Below are positions 7,827-17,102 of a stretch of 64,000 nucleotides of DNA, piece by piece; position 1 is the stretch's first letter; each line of letters opens with the position of its first letter. The translations under genes were made by a program, and so were the position numbers. The notes under the pieces are model-generated. The model was given only the letters and a program-made list of their open reading frames with translations. It searched no databases and was not told the DNA's origin. Source of the DNA: Bacillus sp. 491mf (GTDB taxonomy: Bacteria > Bacillota > Bacilli > Bacillales > Bacillaceae_G); the NCBI RefSeq assembly GCF_900112415.1, contig NZ_FOLV01000002.1:62001-126000 (forward strand). Direction: 5' to 3'.

Positions 7827-9521
7827 ATGTCATTTGAGAATTATGAATACAAACGTCCAAATATGGATGAAGTGAATGATAAGTTTACAGCGACTTTACA
7901 AGAGTTTAAGAATGCTAAAACAATGGAAGAACAAAAAGAAGTAATTGCACAGATTAATGAGATTCGCAATGACTTTAGCACGATGTATAACGTATGTTAC
8001 ATTCGTCATAGTGTCGATACGACGGATGAATTTTATAAAGAAGAACAAGATTTCTTTGATGAATATTCACCAATTGTGAAAGGGTATGTGACAAAGTATT
8101 ACGAGGCATTAACACAATCGCCATTTCGTAAACAATTAGAAGAATATTATGGTATACAGTTATTTGCACTCGCAGAGGCTGAAATGAAAACATACTCTGA
8201 TGAAGTAGTAGCAGATTTACAGTTAGAGAACAAGTTGTCTTCTGGGTACACACAGTTATTGGCGGCAGCTAAAATTGTGTTTGAAGGAGAAGAACGAACA
8301 CTATCACAACTTGTTCCGTTTATGGAGAACAGAGATCGTAATATGCGTAAACAAGCAAGTGAAGCATATTATGGATATTTAGCAGAGCATGAAGAAGAGT
8401 TAGATCGTATTTATGATGAACTTGTAAAGGTAAGAACGACAATTGCAAAGAAACTTGGTTTTAATAATTTTGTCGAGCTTGGATATGCAAGAATGTATCG
8501 TACGGACTATAATGCAGAGATGGTTGCAAACTTCCGTAAACAAGTACTTGATTATATTGTACCTGTTGCAACTGAACTTAGACAAAAGCAACAGGCTCGT
8601 ATTGGAGTAGAAAAGCTTGCTTATTATGATGAGAACTTTGAATATCCATCTGGTAATGCAGTGCCAAAAGGTGATGCGGACTGGATTGTAAATCATGGTA
8701 AAACAATGTATAAAGAATTGTCAGAAGAGACAAATACATTTTTCAATTTCATGTTAGAAAATAATTTACTAGATCTTGTTGCGAAAAAAGGAAAAGCTGG
8801 CGGAGGCTATTGTACATATATTGAAAACTATAAAGCGCCGTTTATTTTCTCAAACTTTAACGGAACATCCGGTGACATTGATGTGTTAACACATGAAGCG
8901 GGACATGCTTTCCAAGTGTATGAAAGCCGCCATTATGAAATTCCAGAATATAACTGGCCAACATATGAAGCGTGTGAAATTCATTCTATGAGTATGGAAT
9001 TTTTCACATGGCCATGGATGAAATTATTTTTTGAGGAAGATGTAGAGAAATATTATTTCTCACATTTAAGTTCAGCGTTGCTATTTTTACCATATGGTGT
9101 ATCTGTTGATGAATTCCAGCATTTTGTATATGAACATCCAGAAGCATCACCAGCTGAGCGGAAAGAAGCGTGGCGTAATATTGAAAGAAAGTACTTACCA
9201 CATCGTGATTACGAAGAGAATGATTATTTAGAGCGCGGCGGCTTTTGGCAACGCCAAGCACATATTTATAATTCACCATTTTATTACATTGATTATACGT
9301 TAGCACAAATTTGTGCATTCCAATTTTGGAAGCGTTCTAGAGAGAATCGTCAAGAGGCATGGGATGATTACGTTCATCTTTGTCGTCAAGGTGGTAGTAA
9401 ATCATTCTTACAATTAGTTGATGTAGCAAATTTAACATCACCATTTGCAGATGGGTGTGTGAAAGGTGTTATCGATGAAATTCATACTTGGTTAAACGGA
9501 GTAGATGACACAGAATTGTAA
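7827..9521 (+). CDS. M3-family oligoendopeptidase
   Basis: A 564-residue cytosolic zinc peptidase. The HExxH motif is in LTHEAGHAF near residue 357, and a downstream YEACEIHSMS segment supplies the third ligand glutamate region. Its length fits the PepF-like oligoendopeptidase branch of family M3, which cleaves short peptides. It starts at ATG after GAAAGGGG and stands alone between a repeat and a terminator. Confidence 0.88.
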   Translation: MSFENYEYKRPNMDEVNDKFTATLQEFKNAKTMEEQKEVIAQINEIRNDFSTMYNVCYIRHSVDTTDEFYKEEQDFFDEYSPIVKGYVTKYYEALTQSPFRKQLEEYYGIQLFALAEAEMKTYSDEVVADLQLENKLSSGYTQLLAAAKIVFEGEERTLSQLVPFMENRDRNMRKQASEAYYGYLAEHEEELDRIYDELVKVRTTIAKKLGFNNFVELGYARMYRTDYNAEMVANFRKQVLDYIVPVATELRQKQQARIGVEKLAYYDENFEYPSGNAVPKGDADWIVNHGKTMYKELSEETNTFFNFMLENNLLDLVAKKGKAGGGYCTYIENYKAPFIFSNFNGTSGDIDVLTHEAGHAFQVYESRHYEIPEYNWPTYEACEIHSMSMEFFTWPWMKLFFEEDVEKYYFSHLSSALLFLPYGVSVDEFQHFVYEHPEASPAERKEAWRNIERKYLPHRDYEENDYLERGGFWQRQAHIYNSPFYYIDYTLAQICAFQFWKRSRENRQEAWDDYVHLCRQGGSKSFLQLVDVANLTSPFADGCVKGVIDEIHTWLNGVDDTEL

Positions 9522-9607
9522 AAATATTCACTATTTTTTATAGATTTACAATCGACAAAAATTGGGAAAAATGAGATAATAAAAGAAAATTTAGAATAAT
9601 TAAGTGA

Positions 9608-9639
9608 GAGGTGTTTCTGAAATAGAAGCGCCTCTTTTT
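9608..9639 (+). terminator. Rho-independent terminator
   Basis: GAGGtGTTTCT / AGAAgCGCCTC then TTTTT, after the M3 peptidase gene. Confidence 0.85.
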
Positions 9640-9662
9640 AACAAAATAAGGGGGGATAAATT

Positions 9663-10196
9663 ATGATGCAATCTTATGCAAATATGAATATGGAAACGTT
9701 GTTACGTGGAATGGCATCTACGAGACAAATGATTTTATCAGAAATTGAAATGTTAAGCGATACAGAAATTAATATGAAACCACGCCGTGATAAATGGAGC
9801 ATTATGCAAGTGTTACATCACCTTCACCTTGTTGAACAATCCGTTACATCTGCTATAGTATATGGACTTCATAAAACTGAAAGAAAAGTTGTTCCGCCAA
9901 AAGACCTTCAAGTTACACTCGATCGAACAAGAAAGAGAGAAGCCCCTCAACAAATGCAACCAACAGAAACATTAATGAAAAAAACACAAATGATACAATT
10001 GCTGCAAAGTTCAAGAGAAAAGCTGTTACATGTTCTTCATAGTATTGTAAATGAAAAAGAACTATTCGAAAAATCGCTCAAACATCCTGTACTTGATGAG
10101 CTTAATTTATATCAATGGGTGCAATTTTTAGATTTACATGAACAGCGTCATCTAACACAATTAAAAGAAGCGAAACATGCAATTTTACAAAGATAA
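9663..10196 (+). CDS. DinB-superfamily protein
   Basis: A 177-residue four-helix-bundle protein of the DinB/YfiT type. The usual metal-binding histidines can be seen in HHLHLVEQ (residue about 57) and LHEQRHLTQL (about 158), with KWSIMQVLHHL as the conserved motif of helix 2. Members include bacillithiol-dependent transferases and many proteins of unknown function; the specific reaction cannot be read here. ATG after GGGGGGA. Its TAA stop is the start of a bcr1-like hairpin that also forms the terminator. Confidence 0.75.
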   Translation: MMQSYANMNMETLLRGMASTRQMILSEIEMLSDTEINMKPRRDKWSIMQVLHHLHLVEQSVTSAIVYGLHKTERKVVPPKDLQVTLDRTRKREAPQQMQPTETLMKKTQMIQLLQSSREKLLHVLHSIVNEKELFEKSLKHPVLDELNLYQWVQFLDLHEQRHLTQLKEAKHAILQR

Positions 10197-10240
10197 AGTG
10201 AAACTTCCATCAGTTGATTAACTAGCTGATGGATTTTTTA
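10193..10240 (+). terminator. Terminator built from a bcr1-like end
   Basis: ATAAAGTGAAACTTCCATCAG leads into CTGATGGA and T6. The ATAAA contains the stop codon of the DinB-like gene. Confidence 0.75.
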
Positions 10241-10324
10241 TCGTTTTTGTACCACTCAGTATATGTATATTCCTCCTTCATATGTTGGAACATATATAAG
10301 GACATCTGAAAAGGAGTTGAAATA

Positions 10325-10441
10325 ATGGGAAATAAAAAACGGGAGCAAGAAAGGCAATGGAAAGCGCGAAAAGAACAGCCGCCGCAGCATGGGAAAGTGA
10401 AGGCTTTTGCGGAACTTGTAGAGGAAACGAAAAAAACGTGA
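10325..10441 (+). CDS. 38-residue basic protein (DUF6254-like)
   Basis: AAGGAG seven bases before ATG, then a charged peptide starting MGNKKREQERQWKARK with HGKVKAFAELVEE near the end. I recall a small Bacillus family (DUF6254) with this HGKVK core, but the match is from memory. The stop codon lies within a perfect terminator stem shared with the convergent kinase gene. Function unknown. Confidence 0.6.
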   Translation: MGNKKREQERQWKARKEQPPQHGKVKAFAELVEETKKT

Positions 10442-10464
10442 TGCACCTGCATCACGTTTTTTTC
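10431..10464. terminator. Bidirectional terminator
   Basis: AAAAAACGTGATGCA / TGCATCACGTTTTTTT between the small basic gene and the kinase gene. Confidence 0.9.
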
Positions 10465-11714
10465 GTTAAGGGGAATGTAAGAAGAAAAGTTGTTCCGATG
10501 TTCTTCTTGCTAGAGATGTCAATCTTTCCGTTCATTGCTTTTATAATACTAAAGACAACCATCATTCCAAGACCTGTTCCCTTTTCTTTTGTAGAATAGA
10601 AAGGTGAACCAAGGCGTTTTACTTGTTCGGCGTCCATACCGATTCCTGTATCTTGAATATGTAATTGGATGTGTTTATTAGCAGGTGTTACAGTAACTGT
10701 AAGGTCCCCGCCATTTGGCATTGCTTCAATACAGTTTTTTATAATGTTTAAAAGGCATTGATTGAGCTTTTGTTTTTCTCCCATTATATAAAATGTTTTA
10801 CTTTGTTTCGTATAATGTATACAAACGTTAGAAAGGTTTGCTAATGGAGTCATGAGCGTAATTGCATGAAGTAATTCTTCTTCCAACTGTAATATTTGGA
10901 CTTTTTCAATACTTGGTTTTGCAAATGTTAAGTAGTCTGTTAATACATGGTTTGCTTGATCAATACCGCGCATAGCGATGTCTAAATATAACAGTTTTTC
11001 TTGTTCTGAATGGCTTTTTGATTGTAGCAATTGAAGAAATCCTCTTGTTGATGTAAGTGGATTTCGAATTTCATGTGAAATAGAAGCAGCCATTTCACCG
11101 ATGAGTTGAAATTTTTCGGCGTTCACAAGTTCTTTTGCAAAACGGACTTGTGATTGTAAAACGTCCATTAAGTATAAAATTAAGATCGTTCCTATAATTG
11201 TGCATAACTCATATATAATAAAATAAGATGTATAGTCCTTTGGGTTTGGAACGATAGATAGAAAATAGGGAATCCAGCCAATACCGTAAATAAGGCTGTA
11301 GAAAAAAGCTAAATACATTTTTGTTTTGATTTTCCCTTTTATATATATTTTGTATGTAGTAAAGAGAAAAATGTACAAAATAATAGAGGCAATAAGTGAA
11401 GGTATGAAGCCGCTGCCGCCAATAAAAAAACGATAAAGGTTCATAACACCTAAAATGGCACCGCCTGCTATTGGTCCTCCCGATAATGTTCCGACAACGA
11501 GCACGATATGTCGGAAGTCAAATTGAAAACCGTAATCAACTTTTGCAGCAAATGACATACAAACAATAGTGATAATGCTGCAGGAGAGAATAAATACAAA
11601 CGAATTGAGCTTTGGAGAGCGATTTCCCTTTTCACTCCAAAATGAGTGATAAATTAACATTGTAACTAAAATAAATAATATATTTATGAAGAGGTACATA
11701 ATAAAAAGCTTCAG
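10452..11714 (-). CDS. Sporulation-type sensor histidine kinase, KinB-like
   Basis: About 420 residues: six TM helices in a 5TM-LytS-like sensor (GxxxGGPIAG, GAILGVMNLYRFFIGGSG), then HisKA (SHEIRNPLTSTRGFL) and HATPase_c (NIIKNCIEAM, DTGIGM, GTGLGM). There is no extracellular domain, as in KinB. The best ribosome site, AAGGAGG, precedes a CTG codon by eight bases (11714), giving LKLFIMYLF at the N-terminus. The upstream in-frame ATG at 11768 has no site and the next ATG is too far. CTG is therefore proposed, with moderate certainty. Confidence 0.75.
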   Translation of the reverse strand: MKLFIMYLFINILFILVTMLIYHSFWSEKGNRSPKLNSFVFILSCSIITIVCMSFAAKVDYGFQFDFRHIVLVVGTLSGGPIAGGAILGVMNLYRFFIGGSGFIPSLIASIILYIFLFTTYKIYIKGKIKTKMYLAFFYSLIYGIGWIPYFLSIVPNPKDYTSYFIIYELCTIIGTILILYLMDVLQSQVRFAKELVNAEKFQLIGEMAASISHEIRNPLTSTRGFLQLLQSKSHSEQEKLLYLDIAMRGIDQANHVLTDYLTFAKPSIEKVQILQLEEELLHAITLMTPLANLSNVCIHYTKQSKTFYIMGEKQKLNQCLLNIIKNCIEAMPNGGDLTVTVTPANKHIQLHIQDTGIGMDAEQVKRLGSPFYSTKEKGTGLGMMVVFSIIKAMNGKIDISSKKNIGTTFLLTFPLTKKT

Positions 11715-11899
11715 GTTAAAAACCTCCTTGTACCGAGAAATAAAAGGTTTGATATATAAAATTATCATACTATTAATATGGAAGAAAATGAAATGTTATT
11801 TTTTGAAAAAACAGAAAAAATAGACGTTTTTCACACATCTACTCGGTATGTTACAATGTAATGTGAAAGTTAAAGAAGACAATCCATGCCTAGCATGGG

Positions 11900-11931
11900 A
11901 GAGGTTCGCGAACTCCCTCTATAAAAAACTA
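11900..11931 (+). promoter_or_regulatory. preQ1 class I riboswitch
   Basis: AGAGGTTCGCGAACTCCCTC followed by TATAAAAAACTA matches the short preQ1-I aptamer: stem AGAGG/CCUCU, C-rich loop and A-rich tail pairing back as a pseudoknot. An intrinsic terminator follows, so control is transcriptional and acts on queCDEF. Confidence 0.9.
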
Positions 11932-11938
11932 TGAAGAG

Positions 11939-11973
11939 AACAATATCCTTTTAGGTATTGTTTTGTTTTTTTT
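11939..11973 (+). terminator. Riboswitch expression-platform terminator
   Basis: AACAATAtCC / GGtATTGTT then a T-rich run, right after the preQ1 aptamer. Confidence 0.85.
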
Positions 11974-12034
11974 AGTATGACAGTTCAAGAACGCTCTTTC
12001 TTCTTGGAATCGAGAATAGAGGAGAATGAGTGAA

Positions 12035-12697
12035 ATGAAAAAGGAAAAAGCAGTTGTTGTTTTTAGTGGTGGTCAAGATAGTACAACATGTTTATTTTGG
12101 GCGCTAGAACAGTTTGAAGAAGTAGAAACAGTGACGTTTAATTATAATCAACGTCATAAGCTCGAAATCGACTGTGCGGCAGAAATCGCAAAAGAATTAG
12201 GTGTAAAGCATACTGTGCTTGATATGAGTTTGTTAAACCAGCTCGCTCCTAATGCGTTAACGCGTACAGATATGGAAATTACCCATGAAGATGGCGAGTT
12301 GCCGTCGACATTTGTGGATGGACGTAACTTATTGTTTTTATCGTTTGCAGCTGTGTTAGCGAAACAAGTAGGGGCACGCCATATTGTAACAGGTGTGTGT
12401 GAAACAGACTTTAGCGGCTATCCAGATTGCCGTGATGTGTTTGTGAAATCGCTAAATGTTACACTAAATTTATCGATGGATTATCCATTCGTTATTCATA
12501 CACCACTTATGTGGATTGATAAAGCTGAAACATGGAAATTGGCAGACGAACTTGGAGCATTTGAATTTGTCCGTGAAAAAACGTTAACGTGCTATAACGG
12601 AGTGATTGGTGATGGTTGCGGTGAATGTCCAGCGTGTCAGCTTCGCAGTGCAGGACTTGATAAGTATGTACAAGAGCGTGAAGGAGCGAAAGCATAA
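12035..12697 (+). CDS. queC: 7-cyano-7-deazaguanine synthase QueC
   Basis: A 220-residue enzyme making preQ0 from 7-carboxy-7-deazaguanine, ammonia and ATP. It has the PP-loop FSGGQDSTT near residue 10 and the zinc-binding cluster [13 protein letters not shown] near 195. ATG at 12035 is chosen because AGGAG lies about ten bases before it; an ATG nine bases earlier would sit on the ribosome site. First gene of the preQ1-controlled operon, overlapping queD by one base. Confidence 0.95.
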   Translation: MKKEKAVVVFSGGQDSTTCLFWALEQFEEVETVTFNYNQRHKLEIDCAAEIAKELGVKHTVLDMSLLNQLAPNALTRTDMEITHEDGELPSTFVDGRNLLFLSFAAVLAKQVGARHIVTGVCETDFSGYPDCRDVFVKSLNVTLNLSMDYPFVIHTPLMWIDKAETWKLADELGAFEFVREKTLTCYNGVIGDGCGECPACQLRSAGLDKYVQEREGAKA

Positions 12698-13191
12698 TGA
12701 CACAAGACTTCTTTGGATTTCGCATTGTTGAAAATTTACAAAAAATAGATCAGGACATTGAGCGTAAGCAACTAAAGTATCATAATAAGCGTGTTATGGT
12801 GAGCAAAGAATTTACATTTGATGCTGCCCATCATTTGCACTGTTATGAAGGGAAATGTAAAAACCTTCATGGCCATACGTATAAAGTAATTTTCGGAATT
12901 AGTGGTTATGTCAATGAAATTGGTCTAGCGATTGATTTTGGTGATATAAAGGAAATTTGGAAAAATGAAATTGAAATATATTTAGATCATCGTTACTTAA
13001 ATGAAACACTTCCAGCTATGAATACAACTGCTGAAAATATGGTTGTATGGATTTTTGAGAAAATGGAAGAGGCGTTAACAAAAGGTGCCAGGCAAAATGA
13101 ATATAAAGGGGCGCGTGTTGAGTTTGTGCGCCTGTTTGAAACACCAACAAGCTATGCAGAAGTAAGACGGGAGTGGATGATGGGTGAGTAA
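12697..13191 (+). CDS. queD: 6-carboxytetrahydropterin synthase QueD
   Basis: A 164-residue zinc enzyme acting on dihydroneopterin triphosphate. The metal histidines are in FDAAHHLH and LHGHTY, with the catalytic Cys in EGKCKNLHGH. It carries an N-terminal extension of about 30 residues before the conserved core (VSKEFTFDAAH), as is usual in Bacillus. ATG start overlaps the queC stop, and the 3' end overlaps queE, so translation is probably coupled. Confidence 0.93.
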   Translation: MTQDFFGFRIVENLQKIDQDIERKQLKYHNKRVMVSKEFTFDAAHHLHCYEGKCKNLHGHTYKVIFGISGYVNEIGLAIDFGDIKEIWKNEIEIYLDHRYLNETLPAMNTTAENMVVWIFEKMEEALTKGARQNEYKGARVEFVRLFETPTSYAEVRREWMMGE

Positions 13192-13900
13192 CATTCCTGT
13201 ATTAGAGATTTTTGGGCCGACAATTCAAGGAGAAGGAATGGTTGTTGGGCAAAAAACAATGTTTGTTCGCACAGCAGGTTGTGATTATAGCTGTGCCTGG
13301 TGTGATTCTGCATTTACATGGGATGGTTCGGCAAAAGAGCAAATTCGTCAAATGTCGCCAGAAGAGATTTTTTCTGAACTAGTGCAAATTGGTGGAGAAA
13401 ATTTCTCGCATGTAACGATTTCAGGTGGGAATCCTGCCTTGTTAAAGCATTTAGGGGCATTCATTTCGTTATTACAACAAAAGGGGATTCGTACAGCAGT
13501 TGAAACGCAAGGAAGTAAGTGGCAAGATTGGTTACTTGCTATAGACGAAGTAACAATTTCGCCAAAACCACCGAGCTCAACAATGATAACGAATTTTGCT
13601 ATGTTAGATTCTATTATAGATAAGTTAGATGGAAAAAATATAAGCCTAAAAGTAGTTGTATTTGATGATCAAGATTTTGTATACGCAAAAGAAGTGCATG
13701 AACGTTATCCGCACGTTCCGTTTTTCTTGCAAGTTGGCAATGATGATACGAAGACGACGGATGATACTTCATTAATTGAGCGTCTTCTTATGAAATATGA
13801 GTGGCTTATTGATAAAGCAGTGCAATGTAAGGAAATGAATGATGCGAAAGTATTACCGCAGCTCCACGCTTTAGTGTGGGGGAATAAACGCGGTGTATAA
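13184..13900 (+). CDS. queE: 7-carboxy-7-deazaguanine synthase QueE
   Basis: A 238-residue radical SAM enzyme that rearranges carboxytetrahydropterin to 7-carboxy-7-deazaguanine. The cluster motif is GCDYSCAWCDS (CxxxCxxC) near residue 33, preceded by the EIFGPTIQGEG signature. GTG start within queD's last codons. Third gene of the operon. Confidence 0.94.
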   Translation: MSNIPVLEIFGPTIQGEGMVVGQKTMFVRTAGCDYSCAWCDSAFTWDGSAKEQIRQMSPEEIFSELVQIGGENFSHVTISGGNPALLKHLGAFISLLQQKGIRTAVETQGSKWQDWLLAIDEVTISPKPPSSTMITNFAMLDSIIDKLDGKNISLKVVVFDDQDFVYAKEVHERYPHVPFFLQVGNDDTKTTDDTSLIERLLMKYEWLIDKAVQCKEMNDAKVLPQLHALVWGNKRGV

Positions 13901-13918
13901 GTGAAGGGAGAATTTTAG

Positions 13919-14416
13919 ATGACTGGAAGAAAAGATGAAGATTTAAAAGATGTAACATTATTAGGAAATCAAAATACAAAATATTTATTTGAATATAGCC
14001 CAGAAATTTTAGAGACGTTTGATAATAATCACCCAAATCGCGATTATTTTGTAAAATTTAATTGTCCAGAGTTTACAAGTTTATGCCCAAAAACAGGACA
14101 ACCAGATTTTGCGACAATTTATATTAGCTATATTCCGGAACAAAAAATGGTAGAGAGTAAATCTTTAAAATTATATTTATTTAGTTTCCGCAACCATGGA
14201 GATTTCCATGAAGATTGTATGAATGTCATTATGAATGACTTAATTAAACTAATGGATCCACGCTATATTGAAGTATGGGGCAAATTTACACCACGCGGCG
14301 GTATTTCGATTGATCCATATTGTAACTATGGACGCCCTGGTACAAAATATGAAAAAATGGCTGAATATCGTTTAATGAATCATGATTTATATCCAGAAAC
14401 AGTAGATAATCGTTAA
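13919..14416 (+). CDS. queF: NADPH-dependent preQ0 reductase QueF
   Basis: A 165-residue T-fold nitrile reductase giving preQ1, the riboswitch ligand. The thioimide-forming Cys is in [13 protein letters not shown], and [20 protein letters not shown] is the QueF signature. ATG after GGGAG, 18 bases past queE. Ends the operon before a strong terminator. Confidence 0.95.
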   Translation: MTGRKDEDLKDVTLLGNQNTKYLFEYSPEILETFDNNHPNRDYFVKFNCPEFTSLCPKTGQPDFATIYISYIPEQKMVESKSLKLYLFSFRNHGDFHEDCMNVIMNDLIKLMDPRYIEVWGKFTPRGGISIDPYCNYGRPGTKYEKMAEYRLMNHDLYPETVDNR

Positions 14417-14445
14417 GAAAAGAGGGGGCTTGCCCCCTCTTTTCT
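14416..14445. terminator. Bidirectional terminator
   Basis: AGAAAAGAGGGGGC / GCCCCCTCTTTTCT between queF and the convergent ykvS-like gene. Confidence 0.92.
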
Positions 14446-14451
14446 AGTGTT

Positions 14452-14637
14452 CTATGTATGTCGTGTAAGAATTTTATAGTTTTTATGATTTACAACAGTA
14501 AGAGGTTCCATATCTAAATTTCTGAAATTATCCATAATTGTTACATCAACGATAACGGAGTTTTTATTTACTTTTTGAACGCGCCCTTGTAAACCGTTTT
14601 TAAATTCAATGATATCTCCAGCTTCTGCGATTTTCAT
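14452..14637 (-). CDS. ykvS: YkvS-like DUF2187 protein
   Basis: A 61-residue KOW/SH3-like small protein (GDIIEFKNGLQGRVQKVNKN, then SVIVDVTIM, LTVVNHKNYKIL), matching the Bacillus YkvS family that also lies close to queCDEF (ykvJKLM) in B. subtilis. Function unknown. ATG at 14637 follows GGGAGAG; the two codons upstream are not needed. Confidence 0.75.
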   Translation of the reverse strand: MKIAEAGDIIEFKNGLQGRVQKVNKNSVIVDVTIMDNFRNLDMEPLTVVNHKNYKILTRHT

Positions 14638-14846
14638 AAGCAACTCTCCCTGTTACATTTTTACGAAAAAGAGAACAAGTTTCGTTTTTTGTATTTTTCT
14701 TTATTGTGAACGAAATTTCCCATTTTGTAAATGTTTCCATGATATTTTTTTGAAAAAAATCCTAATTTTTCACAATTAATTTATAGTATCAATCTCGTAT
14801 TTATTGTAAGGTGAATATAGGAGTGTTATGAAACGGAGACGATTAT

Positions 14847-15005
14847 ATGGTATTTGAGATTATAGGAAGCTTTATAGCTATTGTGTTGTTTTTATTTGCA
14901 TATACGAAATTAAAAATGATTCGTGAACATGAAACATACATATACTATGAGGGAGCTGATAGCATTTCTTCTTATTCTAGTCATGAAGATGGAAGTGCTG
15001 GATGA
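14847..15005 (+). CDS. 52-residue single-TM protein (DUF3951-like)
   Basis: A CGGAG site eight bases before ATG. One N-terminal TM helix (IIGSFIAIVLFLFAY) is followed by a short polar tail rich in Ser, Tyr and acidic residues. Likely inner-membrane with a cytosolic tail. Resembles small Bacillus DUF3951 proteins; function unknown. Confidence 0.6.
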   Translation: MVFEIIGSFIAIVLFLFAYTKLKMIREHETYIYYEGADSISSYSSHEDGSAG

Positions 15006-15028
15006 TATAAGTGTGTTTCTAAATAAAT

Positions 15029-15203
15029 CGACATAAAAACCCTTACTTTTTTTAGGGGGCGAGAGCATCTGGCTATGCATAGCAACGGTCAGGGCCTTCG
15101 GCAAGGTTTAAAGCAGCAGGTAGCGGTCATGTTGTATTGTGCGGAGCCGACTGTTTAGGCCCGTCTAGACAAAGATGGCGAAAAATTAAAATGGATATAT
15201 ATG
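15029..15203 (+). repeat. Interspersed structured repeat, copy R2
   Basis: Same order of blocks as the copy at 7528 (CGACATAAAAACC, GGGCGAGAG, GGCTATGCA, ACGGTCAGGGCC, end AAAATGGATATATATG), with an extra middle arm holding TAGCGGTCATGTTG also present in the copy at 51500. Confidence 0.7.
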
Positions 15204-15233
15204 TAGAAAAATGTTGAACGGAGAGTGAGAAAG

Positions 15234-15833
15234 ATGCAAATTTCTTTCATACGTCATGGAAGCTCTAGTGTTCAAAAGAAAGCGATTACAATGCAGGAAT
15301 TTCAAGTATGGCAGCAAAGATACGAGCATGAAGGTATTGTGGGAGAAATAGAAATTCCACTTGAAACGATAGAAGTGGTAGAATCCTCTAAATTTATCGT
15401 TTCAAGTGATCAAAAAATAGCTGTTCAATCAGGGGCGATGTTGACTAGCAGCGTTATGTTTATACAGAATGCCCTTTTTCGCGAAGCTGCTGTTCCTTCA
15501 AGTTTACCTGTTCCGAATTGGATAAAGTGTAAACCAGAAGTATGGCTTTTTTTAGGCCGAGCATTTTGGACGGTTGGTTATTCGAAGGATGTTGAATCTT
15601 ATATAGAAGTACAAAGAAGAGCGAAACAAGCAGCCGATATGTTAGTTGGGTATGCCAATGTATATCAGCGGATTAGCCTTATTGGGCATAGTTATTTTAA
15701 TACGATGATAGGGAAAGAGTTACGTACGCGGGGCTGGCGTGGACCACTGCAATTTCATAATGAGCCGTTTGGATGTACAATTTATACTTTCCATGAAGTA
15801 ATGGAAGGGAATGTATTTGTAACATATACATAA
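15234..15833 (+). CDS. Histidine phosphatase family protein
   Basis: A 199-residue protein with the RHG motif at the very start (SFIRHGSSS) and a second-histidine strand ISLIGHSYFN near residue 145, as in the phosphoglycerate mutase-like superfamily. The middle is divergent, so the substrate cannot be named. ATG at 15234 is spaced properly from GGAG; a GTG nine bases upstream is too close to it. Convergent with a GNAT gene across a long terminator stem. Confidence 0.7.
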   Translation: MQISFIRHGSSSVQKKAITMQEFQVWQQRYEHEGIVGEIEIPLETIEVVESSKFIVSSDQKIAVQSGAMLTSSVMFIQNALFREAAVPSSLPVPNWIKCKPEVWLFLGRAFWTVGYSKDVESYIEVQRRAKQAADMLVGYANVYQRISLIGHSYFNTMIGKELRTRGWRGPLQFHNEPFGCTIYTFHEVMEGNVFVTYT

Positions 15834-15855
15834 AGTAAGATAAGTATCATACTCC

Positions 15856-15899
15856 ATAATAAAACGGCACAATTATGATTAATTGTGCCGTTTTATTAT
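15856..15899. terminator. Bidirectional terminator with 19-base arms
   Basis: ATAATAAAACGGCACAATT and its exact complement around ATGATT. Confidence 0.93.
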
Positions 15900-16453
15900 A
15901 TTTGTTTAATTAAGTGAGCATATGGTTCGCCCACAAGTGAAAGTGTGTTATCTTGTTTATAACCGAGTTTTTTATAAAGAGAAAACGCAGATTTGTTTTC
16001 TAAGTTTACTAGTAATGCAATTTTTTCATGCCCCTTTTTTTGAGCATGTGTTTCAGCTGTAGAAATTAATTTTGAACCGATACCTTGTCCGCCATATTTA
16101 GAAGAAACAGATAAAGTATCAATATAATATTCATCTTCTTCTGCTTCTTTTTCTAATATAATAGAAGAATCTTGTTTCACATCTCGTAATCGATTTACGA
16201 TTTTGTTATCTAGTTTCGTTGCGTCACTTCCGTGGTAGGATACAATAATACCAACAGCCTTTCCATCTCGTTCTGCAACAAAACAATTTTCATAACTGAG
16301 TCGGTTTTGCTTTTTCGTAAACCAATATTCTAAACCTTCTAGAACTTCCGTTTCGTTTGTGCCGCCTGTCAATTTTTCAGCAATTTCATGAAGTGCGTTG
16401 TACAATAAAGGAGAAATTGCTTTAGCATCTGTTTGTTTTGCTTTCCGAATCAT
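15896..16453 (-). CDS. GNAT-family N-acetyltransferase
   Basis: A 185-residue protein with the acetyl-CoA pyrophosphate loop GGQGIGSKL near residue 122 and the usual beta-bulge IDTLSVSSKYGG before it, then NKSAFSLYKKLGYK. Substrate unknown. ATG after AGGAGGGG. Upstream of its promoter lies a bcr1-like repeat. Confidence 0.85.
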   Translation of the reverse strand: MIRKAKQTDAKAISPLLYNALHEIAEKLTGGTNETEVLEGLEYWFTKKQNRLSYENCFVAERDGKAVGIIVSYHGSDATKLDNKIVNRLRDVKQDSSIILEKEAEEDEYYIDTLSVSSKYGGQGIGSKLISTAETHAQKKGHEKIALLVNLENKSAFSLYKKLGYKQDNTLSLVGEPYAHLIKQI

Positions 16454-16500
16454 GTTACCCCTCCTAATATCTATTTTATTGTATCATAAGAGGGAGCACG

Positions 16501-16779
16501 ATAAAGTGAAACTTTAATCAGTGGGGGTTTTCTTCATCCCCCACTGATTATCAGCCCTCACCAATCGGGCTTTTACGGGCAGTTTATCTCCCACCTTACT
16601 TCTTAAGAAAAGCGGAAGCGGCTCGCTCAGAATCGCAGGACGCCCACGCCCCTGACAGAGAGGCGCTTTTTGCCTCGTCCGAGGGGGCGAAACGGCCGGA
16701 GATTCTAGCCGCTAGAGCTGGACAATGCATCCACTGAATTTTGAGGCGGGAGTATTACTGCCCGTTAATGCGGGATAAA
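16501..16779 (+). repeat. bcr1-like repeat with internal insertion
   Basis: Bounded by ATAAA at both ends (complement of TTTAT, the target reported for bcr1). Shared blocks: GTGAAACTTTAATCAGTGGG, ACCAATCGGGCTTTTACGGG, CCGCTAGAGCTGG and TATTACTGCCCG...GGGATAAA. Compared with the copy at 29484 it has about 74 extra bases (roughly 16616-16690) with a GAGGC/GCCTC hairpin. It fills the gap before the gene at 16860. Confidence 0.75.
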
Positions 16780-16859
16780 AAATGATTTGCTGAAATAGGA
16801 TCTATTGGATATATTCAAAGGTAGTCGTGAAATAAGAATACGACAGAGAGGTGATTTGT

Positions 16860-17054
16860 ATGGATAAACAACAAGTAAATATAATTTTAGATCAGCTTAA
16901 AAATAAAGAAATACAAGAATATATTGTAACAAAAGAAGTGTTTTATACATTTCGCGAAGTTTTAGTAGCGCGAGAAGACTTTAAATATTTTCGAGGTAAC
17001 GCACAGCATGATGGAAAGATCATTTATACATATATGGAAACACCGCGCTCGTAA
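16860..17054 (+). CDS. 64-residue hypothetical protein
   Basis: A short soluble, charged protein (starts MDKQQVNIILDQLKNK, contains VLVAREDFKYFRG) with an AGAGGTGA site five bases before ATG. It sits 48 bases ahead of a YolD-like gene and is probably co-transcribed with it. No family recognised. Confidence 0.55.
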   Translation: MDKQQVNIILDQLKNKEIQEYIVTKEVFYTFREVLVAREDFKYFRGNAQHDGKIIYTYMETPRS

Positions 17055-17102
17055 GGAAAAGAATTATTAAGAGCCGGATGACGAGAAAGGAGAGAAGTTT
17101 AT

